64,000 bases of DNA, taken from Pachyseris speciosa. Taxonomy: Eukaryota; Cnidaria; Anthozoa; Scleractinia; Pachyseridae. This document shows, piece after piece, positions 22,790 through 31,876 of the stretch. Numbering within the stretch: position 1 is the first letter of the stretch; each line of letters begins with the position of its first letter. The notes below the pieces were generated by a model. The model was not told the origin of the DNA. It made no database searches and saw only the letters and a list, made by a program, of their open reading frames with translations. The stretch spans positions 57,741 through 121,740 of the forward strand of contig JAEMWC010001623.1 in the NCBI GenBank assembly GCA_016490735.1. Direction: 5' to 3'. The position numbers were made by a program, and so were the translations under genes.

Positions 22790-22861
22790 GGCTTGTTAGC
22801 TCAATTGGTAGAGCAGTGTTCCGGTATTGCAGAGGTCGTAGGTTCAAATCCAGTACAAGCC
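22790..22861 (+). mobile_element. tRNA-like SINE head, unit 5
   Basis: The most tRNA-like unit. A gcttgt/acaagc acceptor pairing and a gctc/gagc D stem are visible, with box B gttcaaatcc. Anticodon and T stems are imperfect, so I treat it as SINE rather than a functional tRNA gene. Confidence 0.65.
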
Positions 22862-22939
22862 TGAATTTTCTTCAGGCTTTATTTTCACTACTACTTAAGT
22901 AGTGTTCATAACTGCGATGATCATTCCATTTCAATGATA

Positions 22940-22944
22940 CATGG
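22940..22944. repeat. Target-site duplication (left), CATGG
   Basis: catgg directly abuts the left end of the virus-like element and is repeated at 47761-47765. Confidence 0.75.
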
Positions 22945-23254
22945 ACACACATGTAAAGTGGGGGTTCTGGCGCAACGCATTCACAAACATACATCAAACT
23001 AATCGTCTCGGCGCCGCCTCAACGATTAGTTTGATGTATGTTTGCTCATGCTTATGCGACCAGAACCCTCACTTTACATGTGTGTGTATAAAGGTGTTAG
23101 CAAAGGAAACCAGTTAAACGACGCAATTTGCGCCACATATACACCCCATTATATACAAAGGATAGCAGCAGCACGAGTGGGGGAAGAGGTGTTCAAAGAG
23201 TACTGCGGCGAAGCCGCCCCAGCGGGGGGAAACATCGGCCCGCGCGCCCAAGCC
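22945..23254 (+). repeat. Left terminal inverted repeat with hairpin end
   Basis: About 310 bases that recur inverted at 47433-47760. The outer 144 bases (22945-23088) form a self-palindrome with arms of about 62-67 bases around ctcggcgccgcctca. The paired arms have an unpaired bubble (gcgcaacgcattca facing gctcatgcttatgcga). The inner part holds a TATA-like ttatatac on the path into the first gene. The right copy has about 20 extra bases here. Confidence 0.9.
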
Positions 23255-23277
23255 GAGACAAAAGTCGGCAACCAGTC

Positions 23278-23720
23278 TGATAATAACCTTAAATTTTACA
23301 TTAATTACATGCCTCCTGACATTAAGCAATATATTCACAAATTAACCCTTAAAGCAAGATGAAAAGATTATGAAGAAAAAAACATGGAAAGCTGTTCATG
23401 AAAAAATAAAACAAGCTTATGCGGTTATTAGTCCTTCTTATGAATATCGTTTCTTTATGTGTGAACAATGTTTGGCTGAAATCGGTGGGCAAACAGTATT
23501 AGATGATTGGTCCGAGTATTATTATATTTACGATAAGAACCAGATTAAAATGGTTAATAAAGTTTGGAAATATTGTTTTATTGCTCTTCGCCCCGACTTA
23601 TTAAATTATTACCTAAAAAACCAATTTCTCCTTATTTTCCATTGTTATGCTGATGAACAAGATTTGGTCTTTTTGGAAGATGAAGAATATAGAAGGCAAG
23701 AAGAAAATTATCCTCTATAG
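23278..23720 (+). pseudogene. Cys-rich accessory protein, paralog 1
   Basis: The N-terminal part (YMPPDIKQYIHKLTLKAR) is in one frame. After an in-frame TGA and a +1 shift near 23353-23370 the rest follows (KTWKAVHEKIKQAY, FMCEQC, then a Trp/Tyr-rich tail ending EENYPL). The PP-[DE]-[IL]-[KR] start and K-x-W-x-x-V-H motif are shared with the copies at 23794, 27358 and 56869. The C-terminal tail differs from the others. The CEQC pair suggests metal binding. Function unknown; the position next to the TIR and the copy number suggest an accessory or host-interaction role. Confidence 0.65.
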
Positions 23721-23793
23721 AGCAAAGTAACACAAATCTTGGATTTTATTAAAAGAGTTGCGGCGGCTCACTCAAGTAAAGAAAAGTGACAAT

Positions 23794-24217
23794 ATGTATA
23801 TGGGTAAGTTTAAAGTGGATATACTTTTTTGGGTAAGCCTCTTACCGCCAGATATAAAGGAAATTATCCTTTATGAAACAATAAAGGCGCAAATTTTGGA
23901 TAAAAAAAGAAAGTGGCATAAAGTACACAACGAGCTTCGTTGCTTTTTCAAAGGTGCCCCATTTTGTAAAATTGAAGAATGCTACACAAATGTTATTATT
24001 GTATACAGAACGCTCCCCATATATATGACAAGACAACGATGCTTGTTTGTTGAAAAACAAAAATCACTGGCTGTCTTGCGATGTTAAAAACAAATGGAAA
24101 GTAATAATAAGAGATAAGGATGAACATTACTGTTCTAAATGTTAATTTGGTTGGGACAAGTCATGGTGGTGCCCAATTTATGTAAAAAATAAAGACGAAG
24201 GTTTGCTTTATATTTAA
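23794..24217 (+). pseudogene. Cys-rich accessory protein, paralog 2
   Basis: Starts MYMGKFKVDILFW and continues with LLPPDIKEIILYETIKAQ, RKWHKVHNELRCFF, and FCKIEECYT. After a frame change near 24045 the C-terminus reads HYCSKC and WWCPIYVKNKDE, ending at 24217 with one TAA between them. The CxxC...WCP[IL] ending matches paralogs 3 and 4 and looks like a small zinc ribbon. Tandem with paralog 1. Confidence 0.65.
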
Positions 24218-24718
24218 TATAAAATTATGTCTGACCTTTCCACGAATAATTAGCGTATGAGACAGGAAGTTTGTTGGGGGTTTCCCTTTCGAATGAGTCA
24301 TCTAATTACATAATAGCTTTTTGGAGCTAAATAAAATGCACATTCCTGAAGGCTTAACTTTTTTCAAGCCCAAAGGAATGTTAGCCTTCAGGAATGTAAA
24401 CAATTCTGCAAAGATAATTTGTTGACGTCATCTTTGCTTTTTTCCGCATCTTTCATCGCTTCAACAAATTCAAAGGTAATTTGTCTGACCTTTTTTTGCA
24501 AAACAGACGTTGAAAGCTCAAGGAAAAAACATGCAATAGAATGGAACAGAGCAATCATTCTGTCCTATAATATTTACATTAATTGTTTGTTTAATTTGGG
24601 GTTTTCAATAAACTTATATAGAATTTCATGTTTCTTCCCTCAAATTTTAGTTCAAAGCTGCGCTCGGCGCGAGTTTTTTCTGAACTCCTCGCGAACCTCT
24701 TCCCTCATTTTTTTAAGA
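24218..24718. other. Intergenic region of element 1
   Basis: Separates the Cys-rich pair from the convergent membrane-protein gene. Contains the hairpin listed at 24340-24397; no gene. The long plus-strand ORF that overlaps its right end (24419-25141) is the antisense shadow of the next gene. Confidence 0.6.
24340..24397. terminator. Strong hairpin between convergent genes
   Basis: acattcctgaaggcttaac and its near-perfect reverse complement (24380-24397) form a stem of about 17 base pairs around a 21-base loop. The position between two convergently transcribed genes suggests a transcript-end or processing structure; this is inference. Confidence 0.45.
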
Positions 24719-25308
24719 TCAGGAGGGCTTGAATGGGGCTGTTTTTTTTGCGAATTTTGCGCGCAAAGTCTCTTTCATTTGGGCATAGCTTTTCATTTCA
24801 TGTGTTGCATGTTTGAACTCAATATCCGTAACCCGATTATCATCAAGGGCTTTGGAAACAAAAGAATTTATTGTGTCATGCTTCTCAACGGCCAAAGCAC
24901 TCAGTTTGCTGTGTTTGTTAACTTTCGCTTCAAGTTTTTTGTTTACGCTGGTCAAAACGGTGGAAACCGCACCGCAAACAGCCCCCACAACACCGACAGG
25001 AACACTGACCACGACTCCAACCCCCGTCAGTGCAGAGGCGACAGCCTCGGAAGACAAAGCTGTTGTTGCAACTCCAAGACCTGCAACAGCATAGCTGCAG
25101 GCCTTTTGAGCCTTTTTGTATTTTTTAGCACAACTCTGTAATGCTCCGCCTCATCAGAAATTTGTTTTTCAATTTTGCTGAGCTCAGTCAGCCGAAAAGT
25201 TTCGGCATTGGGAAGAATGGGATACAGCGGTGTATACTGTTGTTCTGCAACGGTTTCGGGAAGAGCAGATGCTTCAGGGACAAACGGCATCACATCCTCA
25301 TTCGGCAT
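24719..25308 (-). pseudogene. Conserved membrane-associated protein, unknown function
   Basis: Minus-strand gene in two frames. The N-terminus (MPNEDVMPFVPEASALP, YTPLYPILPNAETFRLTELS, charged helix) comes first. After a frameshift near 25050-25090 a hydrophobic Gly/Ala/Val segment follows (TGVGVVVSVPVGVVGAVCGA), then a charged helical tail (KHDTINSFVSKALDDN, HATHEMKSYAQMKE). The layout of a proline-rich head, coiled coil, one or two membrane-spanning stretches and a helical tail is one I recognise from Polinton-like copies in cnidarians, where its role is unknown. The start is preceded by gttataagccATG. It is co-directional with the penton-like gene, 16 bases downstream of its stop. Confidence 0.7.
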
Positions 25309-25324
25309 GGCTTATAACACCTAT

Positions 25325-25942
25325 TCAAAAAATCTCTAGTTCAAAATGAAGATGTGTCCCCCTAAAGTCTAAGGCTTTGCCGGCCTTATCTTTTACTGAC
25401 AACGTTATGCTGTTCACAGAGTGAGTTTGTTTTGTATGGCGTGGAGTGTTTTGGAAATTTTGAGGATAAGTTACTCGTTCTTGCGGATTTTCAGAGATTT
25501 GAATGCAAGCCAGAACATCACTCGGCTGGCCGCCAAGAAAATTGTGATCTGCGCTGACAAGGTCGCAATGGATGTAATAGTTGTTTGGTAAGTCTAGCAA
25601 AACAGAATAACTTTTAACAGTTATTTGATTGGGGTTGATTCGTAGAATTTTTGAAAGAGGTTTATTAACCCAAAAACCATCTGTTTGCTTATTTTTCCCA
25701 ATTATTAATGCATGCGAAGGAGAATTAGTTTCAATAGACAAAGGTTTGTCATAATCTTTTTTTGTAAAGGCTTTTTTCAACATTTCCACAAAATTTTCAA
25801 AATTGTAGAATCCAGGGGGAAATCTATGTGAAATATTTTGATTGCCGTCTTTGTAAAAAACTTCCCCCAAACTTTCCAAATTGTTCCATGTATTGAAAAG
25901 CGAGCAAGAGAGAAGACGGACAAACCTAGGGTCCGGAATCAA
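25325..25942 (-). CDS. Penton-like minor capsid protein A
   Basis: An uninterrupted 205-residue frame. Features of the single-jelly-roll penton proteins of Polintons: the FPPGFYNFENFVEMLKKAF segment, NNYYIHCDLV, then a C-terminal beta strand NSITLSVKDKAGKALDF... ending HFELEIF. It would form the capsid vertices. The N-terminus may extend further upstream in another frame, because MIPDPRF is an unusual start. Divergent from the gene at 25966 with a 23-base gap, so they share a promoter region. Confidence 0.65.
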   Translation of the reverse strand: MIPDPRFVRLLSCSLFNTWNNLESLGEVFYKDGNQNISHRFPPGFYNFENFVEMLKKAFTKKDYDKPLSIETNSPSHALIIGKNKQTDGFWVNKPLSKILRINPNQITVKSYSVLLDLPNNYYIHCDLVSADHNFLGGQPSDVLACIQISENPQERVTYPQNFQNTPRHTKQTHSVNSITLSVKDKAGKALDFRGTHLHFELEIF

Positions 25943-25965
25943 AACACATCAAAAGTTGCCAGAAA

Positions 25966-26852
25966 ATGGCTCGGCGGCCCACACATGGGGTTTCGGCCTC
26001 AACAGCTGAACTTTGCGTTTTGGTGCGCAACAACGGGTTGCGGGGTTTCAAGAGAGATTTTGGGGACGTTTTGGGAAATGCAACAGGAGCCGAGCAGCTC
26101 CGCTCCTTTTATCTTTTTCATGTTTATTTCACAACAAGGCGAATTCTTTTCGAGATGGGGGGAATCCAGAGCATAAGCTCTCTGCCGGACGATCCCAGTT
26201 TTAACCAAAAAGACAACAAATACGACAAGGCTTCTTTCAGAAGGCTTTACGCAGAATTCGGTGTCAATCCAAGCTCAGAATTTCGTTTCACCCACGGTCA
26301 AAACCACGGCCTCGGCTATGTGTTCATCCTCTATGACAACGGAGACTTTGCGCAAAAGCTCTGGCAGTACCCAACGCCTCTTTCCAACCCATCCAATCAA
26401 CGAAGCAAAGGTTCGTTTGAATCTGGCAGTGGCGCTGGGGAGCTGGCTTATGCCGTTGCGGATGGTCCTAAACACAGGAAGCGTGGTGGGCTACACGACA
26501 AGCTCAAGCAAGCGGGGCCGGGAATGAAACTCGGCGTAAACAATGATGTGAATCAGGGCACAAAAAAATCGGCCCTTCGCTTAATGGCGGGCGGCCCTTC
26601 AAAGGTAAACCAGCCAAACAGCCATCCTTCAAATCCAATCTAGAAGGCTGCTGCAAAACAAAATCAAAAAAACCAATTTTGCAACCCCAACAGCAGGAAA
26701 ACACAAATCTGGAAACTGAAACAACCACGCCAGCAGATTCAGGAAACGATGCCCACAACATGAACAAAATAATCGTCGTGATTGGTGCTCTTGTCCTTGC
26801 CGGTGTGGTGCTCTTTTCCATGGAACGGCGCAAAACTAGCGATTCTTCTTAA
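25966..26852 (+). pseudogene. Conserved Polinton-type protein with C-terminal membrane anchor
   Basis: Begins MARRPTHGVSASTAELCVLV. A well-preserved domain runs through RSFYLFHVYFTTRRILFEMG, SFRRLYAEFGVNPSSEF and GQNHGLGYVFILYDNGDFAQ. Between about 26390 and 26510 the coding similarity moves to another frame (WLMPLRMVLNTGSVVGY), then returns (GMKLGVNNDVNQGTK, RLMAGGPSKV). A last frame shift leads to a 30-residue hydrophobic tail, MNKIIVVIGALVLAGVVLFS, ending at 26852. It seems to lack an internal piece compared with what I remember of the family. Role unknown; a membrane-anchored minor virion protein is plausible. Confidence 0.6.
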
Positions 26853-26892
26853 CATACCTCTCCACCAGAAAAGCAACCACAGCCAAAATAAT
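26804..26892. repeat. Direct repeat A flanking a Cys-rich gene
   Basis: About 90 bases (ggtgctcttttcca...ataatcagc) that recur at 27409-27505 with few changes. It contains both the 3' end of the 25966 gene and, on the minus strand, the 3' end of the coiled-coil gene. Confidence 0.85.
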
Positions 26893-27358
26893 CAGCAATG
26901 CCGACAATTTGGCATCCAAGGTACTATCTCAACATCCCTGAAATTTACAAGAATGGGACACCACTCATCATTGCAATCCGAACAACAATGTGGAATCTCC
27001 GCGTAAAAATCTTGGTAAACCTCTTCTTCTATTTCTACCAGCCATCTTTCATTAATTAACTCTTCCCTGTATTCAAAATCTGGAAGCCGATGGTCCCTGC
27101 CTTTTAATCAACAGGCAAAGCAACGATCCGCGCATATACAAAAACATGCATCAAATTCAACGATCTTGGTATAGCAGTTTTCAATTTCACAATAATGAAC
27201 GTCCTTGAAAAAAGAATGCAACTGATTGTGTCCTTCACTCCACACCCTTTTTTCTCCTGACTTCGAGTTTTTATTGTTTGACGAAGGATAATTTCCCTCA
27301 ATTCTGGCGGTAATTGGTTGACCATGAACAGCAGATCCATTATATGCCAAGGCAGCAT
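26892..27358 (-). pseudogene. Cys-rich accessory protein, paralog 3
   Basis: Minus strand: MDLLFMVNQLPPELREIIL and RQTIKTRSQEK, then in a second frame VWSEGHNQLHSFFKDVHYCE and CYTKIVEFDACFCICADRC. After a stop and a long acidic stretch (EYREELINERW..., EEEVYQDFYAEI) comes CCSDCNDEWCPILVNFRDVE, ending NCRHC. The CxC/CxxC clusters and WCPI ending mark it as kin of paralogs 2 and 4. It is boxed between two 90-base direct repeats, which suggests arrival as a duplicated cassette. Confidence 0.7.
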
Positions 27359-27408
27359 TCTTCAAAAGAGCAAGCCGACGCTCTTATCCCCTCACGCACA
27401 TCATCGCG

Positions 27409-27505
27409 CGTGGTGCTATTTTCCACGGAGCGGCGCAAAGCTAAAACTAGCGATTCTTCTTAACATACCTCTCCACCAGAAAAGCAACCACAGCCACAAT
27501 AATCA
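27409..27505. repeat. Direct repeat B flanking a Cys-rich gene
   Basis: Second copy of 26804-26892. Here it forms the true 3' end of the coiled-coil gene. Confidence 0.85.
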
Positions 27506-28825
27506 TCCAGGTGTGCTCGGTTAGAAAACCGATGGCCTGGCCGGCCGTTTTGAAAAGGAAAGAAACAATCGAGGCAGAAGTGAAGCAGTTTTTTGGCCGA
27601 TTTCTTTCAGGCTATTTCCCAGCCCTTTCCCCATTGCTTTCAAAGAATTGGTGATGGCGCCAATCACAGCACCAATCGTTACACCAGCATCAAGAACAAT
27701 AGCCGTGATGGTAGCGCCGTATTTTTGGAAAATCGCTTTCACCTTTTCACGTAGCGGAAGCGCCTCTTCTCTTTCCGCAATCTGTGTTTGCAATCGCGCG
27801 AGCTCCCCGTTTCTTTCAGCCACCCTGGCTTGTTTGTCAGAAGGGGAGGCGTCTGGATCGTCGATTATTGCCTGATCTTGCTCGTTTTGGCGCTGAATCT
27901 CAGCTCCTTGTTCTTTCAGATCATGAAGGGTTTTTGTATCATTGAGCCCCCTTTCGAGAACGTTTCTTTTACTTTCTTTATCTTCAAGCCTTGCCCTGAT
28001 TCGGCCAATACTTGTTTTTTCTTGTGCTATTTGCTATGCCCGCTGCTTCGCCTGTTTTTCCAAAGCAGCAACCCCTTTTTTAGCGTTTTCAAAATCTTCT
28101 CGATAGTTTTTGGCCCGCTGCCGCAGCTCGCGCAATTCCGATTTATTTTCGACGTTCGATTCGCCATATTGATTAATCCTTGCTTGAGTTTGTTCGATTC
28201 TTATTCTCAGATCTCTTACTTCTTGTGCTGCTTTTTCTTTTTGTGCATTCAACCGCTCAGATTCTTTTAGCTGTTTTTCTGCTTCTCTCAGGCTCTGCCG
28301 GGTTTCTCCTATTTCTTCATTATCGTTAGCAATCAGAGATTCAGCTTCTGGCCCAAGGCTTGTTTTGAACTTGTCTGTAAATTTTTTGAGAATATCGCTG
28401 CCATCCTTTTTGAAAATTTCGGTTTCGCCGCCTTTCGAACCAAATGACACAATTGCTGTCTCATTTCCTTGTTTTTTACTGAAACCAATAGGGTCCATTT
28501 TAACAAAATTCACCCGTGGAAACCTCTTTTTTATGTAAGCCCTTGCTCTTGCAAGAATAGCTGGTCTCTCATCTTGATGATTAAAACCCTCGAGTAAAGG
28601 AATACCGTCGCCGCCAAAAGAGGTCTCAGCATAAGATGTGTCCAGCAGCCCACTCCTTTCTTGCAAATGAGTCCGCATCGGAATTTCTTCGCCACCATGA
28701 TATGGTGTAGATGCGGATCCTGGTTGGAATGGCCGATTCATGTCAACTTCTTCATCGTCATCGTCATTACCTTCATTTCTACGAAAGGGGTCTTCCATTT
28801 TCGCGTCATAGCCACCCTCCGCCAT
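27447..28825 (-). pseudogene. Large coiled-coil protein with C-terminal membrane anchor
   Basis: From MAEGGYDAKMEDPFRRNEG at 28825 the frame is open to 28034. It has a flexible acidic N-terminus, then a small globular region (FPRVNFVKMDPIGF, IVSFGSKGGETEIFKKDGSD, FKTSLGPEAESLI), then a long Lys/Glu/Gln coiled coil. After disruption near 27830-28030 it resumes (LARLQTQIAEREEALPLREK, then ATITAIVLDAGVTIGAVIGA). After another shift near 27540 it ends in a hydrophobic anchor (WMIIVAVVAFLVERYVKKNR). About 460 residues in all. I recognise the type from cnidarian Polinton-like elements; function unknown, perhaps a virion membrane or internal structural protein. Divergent from the capsid gene. Confidence 0.7.
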
Positions 28826-28883
28826 TGTGTTAATATTTTTATAATTTATTTTCCAATTGAATTTTTCAAGTCCAGGTTATATC
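28826..28883. promoter_or_regulatory. Divergent promoter region of element 1
   Basis: 58 bases between the coiled-coil gene (minus) and the capsid gene (plus). AT-rich, with ttatatcATGG at the capsid start and aaatattaacacaATGG at the other start. One of many starts in both elements with a TATA-like motif just before the ATG. Confidence 0.5.
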
Positions 28884-30136
28884 ATGGCCGCTGTGCTGGC
28901 AAATCTCTTTTGCTATCACACCAAGAGAAAAATCCCCTCGCAATGAAAGCCGAGCGCACCGTCAAGCGCATCACCTTTTATCGAAGCGAAGCCAACCCGG
29001 GACACACGCTTTATGTTACAGTCCCCAAGCTGAATGAGCACGACGTCCTCGTGCCCGGCTCGCTCTTGCTTGTTTTTAGCATTGACCTGGCCGGGGGGCA
29101 CGCCAACAACTTCCTCATGCAAAACGTCACGCGAGCGCTGGTCGACAAGATGGTTGTGAAGTACGCGGGAACCATACTGCAGGAAACAGTAGCATATGAT
29201 ATTTTCCAGATCTGGAAAGACCTTTTCCTCTCGCAGGAGGAGCGCGACAACATGCTGCTCGAGGGCATCAAGAGTGAGGACCTCAACAAAATCCGCTCGG
29301 GGACGGGGAACAAGAAAACCTCGGGAGTAGCCTTGGAAAACAAGCTGGAAAAGGTTTTTGGGAAAAAAAAATACATAATCAGGCTGGACCACCAGATTTT
29401 GACCGACCACGGAATTTTTTATCCCCAATCTCTTTACAACGACCTTGTGTTCGAGCTGACCCTTGCGGAAGCAAAACATGTTGTGAGAGATTCAGACACC
29501 ACGAAACTTGTCTACAAGCTGAAAAACATCCAACTCGAGTACGAAATGATCCGAAGTAAAACGCTGGCTGACGAGGCGGAAAGAGCCTGTTCCGCGAAGG
29601 AATTCTTTTATGACGACATTGCGCGGGAAAAAATGGTGACCTTCAATAGAGCCACAGACGCCCGACTCAACATAAAAGTCACCCCACAACAAAGATCTCT
29701 GAAAGGCCGCCTTCTCCTTTTTATTAATCCTTACACGGCGGGCGCAATGGACTCAGAAAATTATTTCAACCCTGACCTCACAAAAGTCAGCATAACGGTC
29801 AATTGATCGCCAAATATGGTTTTTAAAAGCGGGATTGAAGGCAAAGACATGTGTGAAGAATCTATCCTCTTCTTTGGCGGAGCAAAAAAATCAACAGGGC
29901 GGACGCACATGACTGTATCAACGTTTTACGACAACAGGTTCGGACTGTTGATCGATTTGCGCTCAATGTCTAACCAAACGATGCACGGAAGCAGTATGCG
30001 TCTTGTGAACAGCACAGACGGGGTTCAGCTTCAACTCGAGCGAGACACTGGAGGCTCTGGTAATGTGAATTGCTATATCTTCGTTATCAGCGACTCGCAG
30101 TTTAACATGATGGCACATCAATTGGAATCTGTGTAA
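28884..30136 (+). pseudogene. Major capsid protein A (double jelly-roll type)
   Basis: The ATG at 28884 follows ttatatc and opens MAAVLANLFCYHTK. A frame shift within 60 bases leads to MKAERTVKRITFYRSEANPG, and the frame stays open to 29803. Key pieces are VLVPGSLLLVFSIDLAGGHA, YIIRLDHQILTDHGIFYPQS, YNDLVFELTLAEA and ENYFNPDLTKVSITVN. An in-frame TGA at 29804 precedes the last 110 residues (SGIEGKDMCEE, HMTVSTFYDNRFGLLIDLRS). The family builds hexon-like trimers of the capsid. The total of about 415 residues is in the Polinton range. Only one stop and one shift have accumulated. Confidence 0.75.
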
Positions 30137-30147
30137 TACTAATAAAC

Positions 30148-30665
30148 ATGAACCCGGATAACATTCCCTTCAACGCTCTCAAAGTGGGGCCGACAAATTC
30201 AGGAAAAACAAGGTTCATGGTTGACCAGCTCAAAGGCCCTCTCCGCGGCAAGTTTGATTATACAACAAGACCCTCTTCCGGTTTGGGGAAAACGATCCGA
30301 GGGTGTATGTGATAATTTGCGAGCAGCACGAGGTGGACATTTGGCTGAAGATCGTAAATTTTGCTTTTGAGGGAACCAACACCCTCATAATCCTTGACGA
30401 CTGCGCAGCCTCGAAAGAGGTAAAAAAAAAAAAAAGGACAGGCCAGCTGGTCCATCTTGCCTTTCCCGCAAGGCACATCGGCATCAGCGTGTGGGTGCTG
30501 ACCCAAAAGTACACCAGCATCACCACGTCTTTTCGGGAAAACATCGCGGCAGTAGTTCTTTTTTATAACCCCTCGGCCAAGACCACGAAAGCCATCTTTG
30601 AGGACTATGTAGACGACCTGCCCCCAGAGGAGTACAAAAGCATGATTTCAAAGCTGAAAGAGTGA
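30148..30665 (+). pseudogene. Packaging ATPase A (FtsK/HerA/A32-like)
   Basis: MNPDNIPFNALKVGPTNSGKT carries a Walker A motif. A frameshift near 30255-30300 leads into VIICEQHEVDIWLKIV and the Walker B strand TLIILDDCAA, then ISVWVLTQKYTSI (sensor-like) and DDLPPEEYKSMI. It would pump the genome into capsids. It starts 11 bases after the capsid stop, in the same direction. An A run at 30423 (KKKKK) is a plausible slip site but is in frame here. Clearly distinct from ATPase B at 49.7-50.3 kb. Confidence 0.85.
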
Positions 30666-30745
30666 AAGTTTTCTTTCCTCGTTTTCTCGCTGCGGCACCT
30701 CTTCGGTGTGCGGTTGTATTGAAGCAACACACTATCAGGAATACA

Positions 30746-31001
30746 ATGGTTGATGATAAATTTAAGGAGTCTGTCAAGGCCTTTTTTGAAGACGAAGCCT
30801 TTTGTTTTTTCAACGGTTTCTCTTTTTTACTTTACTCAAAAAGAACTTTCTGGCTGGATTAAGAGTACTGTAAAATACGCGGCTTATGAAGAAATAAACA
30901 AGTTCATAGAATTTGTTGAACGGATGGAGCAGCAGCAGCAGCTGAGGCAGTTGCAGCAGCTTCAAAAGAATTGTAAAGTCATATTGAAAAATAAAAGATA
31001 A
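30746..31001 (+). pseudogene. Small Gln-rich helical protein, unknown
   Basis: Starts MVDDKFKESVKAFFEDEA and after a shift near 30820 continues FTQKELSGWIKSTVKYAAYE and a Gln-rich helix (QQQQLRQLQQLQ). About 85 residues. I recognise no family. It lies in the plus-strand gene string between ATPase A and the next conserved gene, 8 bases before its ATG. Confidence 0.45.
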
Positions 31002-31009
31002 ATATACCA

Positions 31010-31564
31010 ATGGCAGAAGAGGAGCTGTCAGTAGCAGAAGTTATGAACATGCTGGAAGCAGAACCAACGGGCGCGCCCTCTGGTAGTTTTTTCGCAACCC
31101 AAGGCCCTGACATTCCTGCATTACGCGAGAAGCTGGCCGTGCTGGTGACGACAGGGAAGGCCAAGGTGGCCATCGGAGTCCAGTTGTCTCAAGAGCAGGT
31201 GAAGCACCTCTCCGACAAAGATGTTGAGAAGTATTACAAAAGGTATGAAACTCACGTAGGCACGAAGACAACAGAGAGCTTGATCGACAGCTTCATTTTT
31301 CTTGTGATCAAGGCCGCCGGGACGTTAGTCTAAATCAAAGACATTGAGGCTTACCGAAAAGAGATAAAAGAAGACTACATAATCACAAAAGAGCTCTCCT
31401 GCTTGACAGGCAGCCTTGCTTTGAGATTCGGCCGATGGCTTGCTGTCGCCAACACAGCGCTGATAACTGCAAAACACATTGATTTTACCAGCTCAGAGGA
31501 TGTGCAACATGAGCCGGTGGTAACTGAACAAGTTTCTGAAAAACCCTCAACAACTACAGAATAA
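31010..31564 (+). pseudogene. Conserved element protein, unknown function (one in-frame stop)
   Basis: MAEEELSVAEVMNMLEAEPT opens a frame that runs through GSFFATQGPDIPALREKLAV, VKHLSDKDVEKYYKRYETHV and ESLIDSFIFLVIKAAGTLV. It hits TAA at 31331 and continues in the same frame (IKDIEAYRKEIKEDYIITKE, RFGRWLAVANTALITAKHID) to 31564. The single stop inside a conserved protein shows recent decay. The family is one I know from cnidarian Polinton-like elements. It is mainly helical, with one hydrophobic helix. Start motif: atataccaATGG. Confidence 0.7.
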
Positions 31565-31876
31565 AACTACTCTAGGTTCATCTGTAGTTACGTGATGATT
31601 TTGCCTAAAACACCGCTTTACATAAAAAAGAGTTGGTTTTTTTTTTAAATTTGTCTTAAACGGCCGAGAAATATTTTTTTTATCTTCTTTTGTTGCGTTT
31701 TTATTGAAAAAGTTCCTATTGTTTACTATTTCTTTTAAGTCGCTTTTTGCCCATTTCAATACGTCTTCCTCTTCGCTGAAAACTACATCAATAAAACGGT
31801 AAATTTCGGAGCCGAAAGTGTCAATTTCTCCGAGCGCCTTACTCAGTTGTGGGTCGATCTCTTGGCCTCCCGCCAT
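31547..31876 (-). CDS. Small acidic protein shared by both elements (copy A)
   Basis: From ATG 31876: MAGGQEIDPQLSKALGEIDT, FGSEIYRFIDVVFSEEEDVL, KWAKSDLKEIVNNRNFF. The C-terminal 30 residues may be read-through. The copy at 55984-56202 in element 2 is clearly homologous (DPQLRKALEEVDSFGSDIYR, VVFREEEDVLRWARSDLKEL). An open frame of about 75 residues kept in both elements argues for a real gene. Function unknown. Its 3' end overlaps that of the convergent gene at 31010-31564 by 18 bases. Confidence 0.7.
   Translation of the reverse strand: MAGGQEIDPQLSKALGEIDTFGSEIYRFIDVVFSEEEDVLKWAKSDLKEIVNNRNFFNKNATKEDKKNISRPFKTNLKKKPTLFYVKRCFRQNHHVTTDEPRVVLFCSC

Noticed and set aside
22790..22861. Functional tRNA gene
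   Set aside because: Acceptor and D stems look right, but the anticodon and T stems do not pair well, and four diverged relatives with the same non-tRNA tail lie nearby, so a SINE is the better reading.
24419..25141. 240-codon plus-strand ORF
   Set aside because: It is antisense to the conserved membrane protein on the minus strand, begins in non-coding sequence and has no domain.
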